Virus record (IMG/VR): IMGVR_UViG_3300043431_000397
Location: 1-30,557 of that record
Reading direction: 5' to 3' (one strand)
From: a virus
DNA length: 30,557 bases
Every line of letters starts with the position of its first letter. Position 1 is the stretch's first letter. This document shows positions 26,436-30,557 of this stretch, piece after piece. The translations under genes were made by a program, and so were the position numbers. The notes under the pieces were generated by a model. The model searched no databases and had not been told where the DNA came from. It saw nothing but the letters and a program-made list of their open reading frames with translations.

Positions 26436-26687
26436 ATGGCCACTAAAGCAGACATACCCTTTGCCCCACTTAACCAAGTCACCTCTACTGAGATTGACTA
26501 CCTAACGCTGTATACTACCGCTGAGCAAGGTCCGGAGCCGCCATACCCGATGTATGAATTTGCCGAAGGGCGAAAACGGTTTATGTCGAACATGCAAGGC
26601 GAAGGCGTGTACGGTAAGCCGGTACAGATGGTCGGCGACGAAACGATTCACTTGCCGGACCCCGATTTAAACCCAACCCAAAACTAA
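26436..26687 (+). CDS. Small protein of the packaging/head module, function unknown
   Basis: 83 residues, Pro-rich and acidic: MATKADIPFAPLNQVTSTEI, YTTAEQGPEPPYPMYEFAEG, KRFMSNMQGEGVYGKPVQMV, ending in DPDLNPTQN. Ribosome site AGGAGCCGCTA is strong. It has little predicted secondary structure. It may be a minor head or portal-associated factor given its place between TerL and the portal; no family recognised. Confidence 0.7.
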   Translation: MATKADIPFAPLNQVTSTEIDYLTLYTTAEQGPEPPYPMYEFAEGRKRFMSNMQGEGVYGKPVQMVGDETIHLPDPDLNPTQN

Positions 26688-26698
26688 CTGGAATAAGC

Positions 26699-27169
26699 AT
26701 GGAACTAACCCCAAACGAGTTACGCGCAGTATCAAAAATACCCCGCAGCGAGAAAGACCCTATCACCGAATCGATGCCGAGCGATTGGTTGCCCGAGCAA
26801 AAGATTATTGCCAAGGACGCCATGGCGAAGCTGCGCCTTCACTACCCGTCGTATAAATGGGGGATTGAGTGGCGGCCAAACGTTGGCAACGAAATGGGCC
26901 CCATGATCGTGCGCTTATGCGACGTACCGACGGAAACAGTTTACGTGTTGAAGTACGAAGACATCGACCGCGATCGGATGCACTGTGTAGTAGTTGCCGG
27001 CGGTATGATGCTGGAAGCACACGGCCTTTCTAGGACACGCGGACGAGGGGATGAAGTACGAGGCTTGAAACGAACACCTGGAGGGTTGATAATCCCGGCC
27101 TATGCCGCAGTTCCTGAAACAAACCCAGGGTATGAGAAAATAAAAGCTCAAACCGACACTTTAAGGTAG
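26699..27169 (+). CDS. Protein of unknown function upstream of the portal
   Basis: 156 residues. SDWLPEQKIIAKDAMAKLRL, then HYPSYKWGIEWRPNVGNEMG, MIVRLCDVPTETVYVLKYED and MHCVVVAGGMMLEAHGLSRT. The middle has the look of a small alpha/beta domain; the C-terminus is Arg/Gly-rich then Lys-rich. Weak ribosome site (TGGAA). It ends four bases before the portal start. Possibly a head-associated protein; no family recognised. Confidence 0.7.
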   Translation: MELTPNELRAVSKIPRSEKDPITESMPSDWLPEQKIIAKDAMAKLRLHYPSYKWGIEWRPNVGNEMGPMIVRLCDVPTETVYVLKYEDIDRDRMHCVVVAGGMMLEAHGLSRTRGRGDEVRGLKRTPGGLIIPAYAAVPETNPGYEKIKAQTDTLR

Positions 27170-27173
27170 CACT

Positions 27174-29600
27174 ATGACCAACATCACACCGCTAGACCCG
27201 CAGGCGTCACTTGAGGGCGGACAGTACAAGCCTAATCAGTACATGGCGGCGCCTACCGTCAATGCGGTGGATTCAGTTGGAATGGACGCAACAACCACAC
27301 CAGGAAAAGCCCTCCGGTCTGCAACAGGTATTGGGGGCGCGCATGTCGACTGGCTAGGGATGGCGCGGCAAGCGTATCAAGCTAGCGAATCGTGGTTACA
27401 GGTGAACATGCGACAACAGTGGGCGCGATCCTTTGCCCATTACCGCTCAGAGCATTCCCCTGACTCGCCCCTACTGGCCGAAGCCAATAAGTACCGGGCG
27501 AAATATTTCTGGCCGAAGACGCGTACCCTGGTGCGCGATATTCAGGCCGCCGCTGCAGCCGCGTACTTCACCAGTTCGGACGTGGTGGCCATCGAGGCGC
27601 AAGACGACAGCAACCCGTTGCAAGTACAAGCGGCGTTGTTCATTAAGGAACTCACAAACTACCGGCTAACGCATTCGGTACCGTGGTATCAAATCGTACT
27701 GGGCGGAATCCAAGAAGCGGCGGTAATGGGTACGGTGGCATCGCACCAATCCTGGTCGTACAAAGAAGTCGAAATGAGCCGCGTAGTTGGCGAAGACGTC
27801 GAGGGCCAACCGATCTATGAATACTACACGCAGGTCGTTGAAGACGAATTGAAGGTCCGTATCGTACCTGTCGAAAACATCCGCATATCCCCCGCTGCCG
27901 ATTGGCTAGACCCGGCCAACAGTTCCCCGTATTTTATCGAACTTATCCCGATGTACATCGGGGACGTTATGGATCGTATTCGCCAAGGGGGCTCTGAAAA
28001 AACGGGCGAACCTACCTGGCGAAACATTGGCGAAGGCGCGTTACTCGGATCGGGTAGCCGCGACAACATTGATCCTACCCGCAGGGCGCGTGCTGGTAAC
28101 CGACGGTTGGACCCAAAAGCCAACATGATGGAAACCATAAACGATTTTAGGATCGTTTGGATTCATCGAAATATTGTGCGACACGACGGTATTGACTGGC
28201 TGTACTACACAGCGGGCGTGAACACCCTGTTATCCGATCCTGTTCCGCTACAACAAGTAATCCCATGGGCCGGCGGCAAACGCGATTACGTGTTGGGCAA
28301 GATGGAGATTGAAACCGATCGGCCTTACCCAAGCGGACCGGTTGAGCTTGCCAGCGGCATGCAGAAAGCGATCAACGAACTGAAGAACCAACGGTACGAC
28401 AACGTGCGCCAAGTTCTGAACCGTCGTTATTTGTACCGCGCAGGCAACCAAGTCGACGCCCGGGCCTTGTCTCGCAACATCCCGGGTGGTCTGATAAGCG
28501 TAGCCGCACCAGGCCCGCTCGATAGTCACGTCACACCACTACCCGTACAAGACGTCACATCGTCAGCGTACCAGGAAGAAGATCGGTTGTCGTTGGCAAT
28601 GGACGATTTGACCGGATCGACTACAGGATCGACAGTCAATTCCAATCGCAGGCTGCACGAAACAGCCACCGGCATGAACTTAATGGCCGAGGCCGGTAAT
28701 AAAGTACGCGAAATGGAGTTACGTACGTTTACCGAAACGTGGATGGAGCCCGTCTTGCGTCAAATCGTGCAATTGGAAGCGATGTACGAGACCGACGAAA
28801 TTGCGATGACGGTTGCGGCTGGAAAATTGCAATTACTGAGTATTTTGCCCGAGTTTTTCAACCAAACATTCGCCGTATCGGTCAATGTGGGGATGGGCGC
28901 CGTCAGTCCGCAACAACGTTTGCAAAAAATTCAGACAGCCGTGGCAACTGTTACGCAATTGGTACCCGATGCGGCCATGGCGATCAACGGCGCCGAGGTT
29001 GCCAAAGAGGTATTTGGTGCGGCGGGCTTCGATAATGGTACGCGGTTCTTCGATTTTGCTAAAGTTGAGCAAATGAAAGCCAATCCGCAGCCTGATCCGG
29101 CGCAACAATTGGCCCAACAACAGGCCCAACAAAAATTTGAGATAGACCAAGGCAAATTGCAGCTTGAACAAGGCAAATTGCAGCTTGAACAAGCCAAAGC
29201 AGAGGCCGCAAAAGAGCTTCAAGACGCCAAAATTGCTGAAATTATGACCAAAATGGACCTAATTTTGTCGCAAACCGACCATACAAAGTCGCAAACCGAC
29301 CTTACGAAAGCTAAAGCAACCACCGAAAAGGTCACGTCTATCTACGAAGCGTCCCAAACCGCTGGCGTCGTCGTCCAAAATCCCGCTGTGGCCGCTATTA
29401 CGGATGAAATATTGGGTTCGGCAGGCTTTGTGGACAGCAACGAGGGTCCTATTGTGCCAGAACCGGAAGTGCCAGTGGACGCACCTATTCTTTTACCCGA
29501 GCCGGTACAAACGAGCCCGGCTTTACCCGCTCCGCCAGCACCCGCAAACCGCGGAATTCTACGGGGCATCGAAACCACTCAACTGGAGAGTAACACATGA
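27174..29600 (+). CDS. Portal protein (P22-like)
   Basis: 808 residues. N-terminal region after a flexible start: WLQVNMRQQWARSFAHYRSE, YFWPKTRTLVRDIQAAAAAA, YFTSSDVVAIEAQDD, then WYQIVLGGIQEAAVMGTVAS and the conserved-looking stem/clip region (RIVPVENIRISPAADWLDPA). The C-terminal third has helices (SLAMDDLTGSTTGS, METIND) and, from about residue 640, a Gln-rich coiled coil with tandem LEQGKLQ heptads and two QTD.TKS units. It forms the dodecameric ring through which DNA enters and leaves the head. Length and order after TerL support a P22-type portal; the extended C-terminal coil would be a barrel-like extension. Ribosome site AAGGTAGCACT. Confidence 0.85.
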   Translation: MTNITPLDPQASLEGGQYKPNQYMAAPTVNAVDSVGMDATTTPGKALRSATGIGGAHVDWLGMARQAYQASESWLQVNMRQQWARSFAHYRSEHSPDSPLLAEANKYRAKYFWPKTRTLVRDIQAAAAAAYFTSSDVVAIEAQDDSNPLQVQAALFIKELTNYRLTHSVPWYQIVLGGIQEAAVMGTVASHQSWSYKEVEMSRVVGEDVEGQPIYEYYTQVVEDELKVRIVPVENIRISPAADWLDPANSSPYFIELIPMYIGDVMDRIRQGGSEKTGEPTWRNIGEGALLGSGSRDNIDPTRRARAGNRRLDPKANMMETINDFRIVWIHRNIVRHDGIDWLYYTAGVNTLLSDPVPLQQVIPWAGGKRDYVLGKMEIETDRPYPSGPVELASGMQKAINELKNQRYDNVRQVLNRRYLYRAGNQVDARALSRNIPGGLISVAAPGPLDSHVTPLPVQDVTSSAYQEEDRLSLAMDDLTGSTTGSTVNSNRRLHETATGMNLMAEAGNKVREMELRTFTETWMEPVLRQIVQLEAMYETDEIAMTVAAGKLQLLSILPEFFNQTFAVSVNVGMGAVSPQQRLQKIQTAVATVTQLVPDAAMAINGAEVAKEVFGAAGFDNGTRFFDFAKVEQMKANPQPDPAQQLAQQQAQQKFEIDQGKLQLEQGKLQLEQAKAEAAKELQDAKIAEIMTKMDLILSQTDHTKSQTDLTKAKATTEKVTSIYEASQTAGVVVQNPAVAAITDEILGSAGFVDSNEGPIVPEPEVPVDAPILLPEPVQTSPALPAPPAPANRGILRGIETTQLESNT
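29148..29189 (+). repeat. 21-bp tandem repeat within the portal gene
   Basis: Two perfect copies of CAAGGCAAATTGCAGCTTGA plus one base, encoding two identical heptads QGKLQLE of the C-terminal coil. The duplication keeps the heptad register. Confidence 0.9.
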
Positions 29601-29911
29601 CAGATTTAGCAGCTAAATATCAGAACGACCCGCTGATGCGGGCCGTGGTTCTGAGCACGGACGTAGAACATTTCATAAATCACAACAAAGTGGGTATGTA
29701 TTTGATGGCGCGAGCGGTCGAAAGCCGTGCAGACGCCTTAGAAAAGTTTGCGCATGTCGATCCTTTTCAAGCCAAAGCAGTGCTTGCGCTGCAATGGGAG
29801 CAAAAAATACCTGATCTGTTCATCCAATGGCTTGAGGAAGCCTTAGCCGCAGGAAGAGAAGCCGAAGAACAGATTCGGATAGAGGACGAGGCCACTACTA
29901 ACTATCGGTGA
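29597..29911 (+). CDS. Small helical protein of the head module, function unknown
   Basis: 104 residues, almost all helix and acidic at the end: MTDLAAKYQNDPLMRAVVLS, DVEHFINHNKVGMYLMARAV, DALEKFAHVDPFQAKAVLAL, then EEALAAGREAEEQIRIEDEA. Coupled to the portal by ATGA with ribosome site GGAGAGTAACAC. It could be a head-assembly factor; no family recognised. Confidence 0.75.
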   Translation: MTDLAAKYQNDPLMRAVVLSTDVEHFINHNKVGMYLMARAVESRADALEKFAHVDPFQAKAVLALQWEQKIPDLFIQWLEEALAAGREAEEQIRIEDEATTNYR

Positions 29912-29914
29912 CAT

Positions 29915-30310
29915 ATGGCATGGAAACCAACTAGAGCACACTGCCGTGTAGCTGCGTACAACAGGATGGCGGCGGCTAAATTGGAATCTTGGACTCTTGC
30001 ACCGGTAGCACGAAAAAAGGCGATAGTTGAACGGATGATGGCGCTTACCGGAGAGTCAAAAGGCGCGTGTTCAATGCACTACGATGCGGTAATGGCCGCA
30101 ATTGAGTATGAGTTGATACAAGGAAACCAAGTCGCGATGCCTGGAATTGGAAAGTTTCAACTAAAGGACAAACCAGCACAGCTTCGTAAGGATTCAGCAA
30201 CAGGTGATTATTACCGTGTAAACCCACGTAGGTATGTGAAATTCACGTTTAATCAAGCGTTTAAGCTGCGAATCCGGTACGCGGCGCAAAAGCAAGTAAC
30301 ACCCCAATAA
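29915..30310 (+). CDS. HU/IHF-like DNA-binding protein
   Basis: 131 residues. After a 30-residue basic N-terminal arm, residues about 32-122 follow the HU/IHF pattern: ARKKAIVERMMALTGESKGA, DAVMAAIEYELIQGNQVAMP, GIGKFQLKDKPAQLRKDSAT, then a second basic strand region and VKFTFNQAFKLRIR (k.vkF.pgk.Lk..i). HU-family proteins bend DNA by inserting the beta arms into the minor groove. Here the protein lies inside the head operon, so it may condense or shape packaged DNA, or act at the packaging site. The arm residues differ from host HU, so binding properties are open. Confidence 0.8.
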   Translation: MAWKPTRAHCRVAAYNRMAAAKLESWTLAPVARKKAIVERMMALTGESKGACSMHYDAVMAAIEYELIQGNQVAMPGIGKFQLKDKPAQLRKDSATGDYYRVNPRRYVKFTFNQAFKLRIRYAAQKQVTPQ

Positions 30311-30313
30311 TGT

Positions 30314-30341
30314 TTGACTTTTTGCGAATACACATGATATT
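30314..30341 (+). promoter_or_regulatory. Putative promoter before the last gene
   Basis: TTGACT (30314-30319) and GATATT (30336-30341, 4 of 6 matches) with 16 bases between, in the 88-bp gap after the HU-like gene. It would give an extra transcript for the gene at 30399. Confidence 0.35.
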
Positions 30342-30398
30342 GAAAACGTATCCTCTAAAAGTCGGGATTTTTTAACCTTCTCGAAACCAGGAATAAAA

Positions 30399-30557
30399 AT
30401 GGCTACCGAAGAAAATTTAAACACAGACGAAAGCGCGGCTTCCGAATCGGCCCCGCCAAAGCGGGATTATACGAAAGACGCAAACGTTAAAAAACGTTTG
30501 AACGCGGGCAAAAGAAGCTCCGCTCGTAACGCCGGTAAAGAAATAAACGACGTCGTT
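30399..30557 (+). CDS. Start of a gene cut by the window edge
   Basis: The first 53 residues are visible: MATEENLNTDESAASESAPP, KRDYTKDANVKKRLNAGKRS, SARNAGKEINDVV. The N-terminus is acidic and disordered, followed by a basic Lys/Arg-rich region. The start has AGGAATAAAA as ribosome site. From its place after the portal and HU-like genes it could be a scaffold, decoration or head-associated protein, but there is no sequence evidence for any of these. Confidence 0.7.
   Translation, partial: MATEENLNTDESAASESAPPKRDYTKDANVKKRLNAGKRSSARNAGKEINDVV

Noticed and set aside
1-30557. tRNA or rRNA genes
   Set aside because: I saw no cloverleaf-like segment or rRNA-like sequence on reading both strands; a dedicated scan (tRNAscan-SE) was not possible.

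Overview
The window looks like part of a tailed double-stranded DNA phage (or prophage) genome. It has a complete packaging front end on the + strand at the right: small terminase, large terminase and an 808-residue portal that resembles P22-type portals, followed by an HU-like protein. To the left, about 21 kb of tightly packed small genes run almost entirely on the - strand, with ATGA stop/start overlaps, short spacers and strong Shine-Dalgarno sites. I see no integrase, lysis, tail, polymerase or tRNA genes, so lifestyle and host are not decided here. Base composition and Shine-Dalgarno usage fit a proteobacterial host, but that is inference.

Layout. 66-467 (+): a MazG-like nucleotide pyrophosphatase, ending in a strong terminator shared with the converging - strand genes. 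503-4398 (-): small genes including a DUF3268 zinc-finger protein, a two-helix membrane protein and a stand-alone, degenerate intein/LAGLIDADG protein. 4413-6877 (-): the most unusual block, a ClpX-like AAA+ ATPase and a protein carrying only the IS110-type C-terminal transposase domain, the latter flanked on both sides by arrays of degenerate direct repeats with a 37-bp period (10 units downstream, 8 units upstream). 6954-11637 (-): small proteins, a probable Q-rich lipoprotein, and a 666-residue protein with a YfaP/DUF2135-like beta domain paired with a 124-residue partner. 11641-19757 (-): roughly 25 small, mostly unrecognised genes, many joined by a recurring 13-bp box that contains the upstream stop codon. 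19758-21397: palindromic operators and two related AP2-like candidate DNA-binding proteins.

21080-23081 is a turnaround region between leftward and rightward genes. It holds one 177-residue orphan gene, a pyrimidine/purine inverted tract, 18 copies of a 7-bp tandem repeat, several dispersed repeats and putative promoters. From 23082 rightwards the late/structural operon runs: repeat-bearing small protein, membrane peptide, TerS, orphan, TerL, two orphans, portal, orphan, HU-like protein, and the start of another gene cut by the window edge.

The right end is a virion assembly and DNA-packaging module. The left-hand leftward genes are probably host-takeover or accessory functions expressed from sigma70-like promoters sharing a CACTTGACA -35 block. 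The strongest candidate for an undescribed system is the AAA+ / IS110-domain / 37-bp-array block at 4413-6877; the domesticated-looking intein at 2976-3980 is second.
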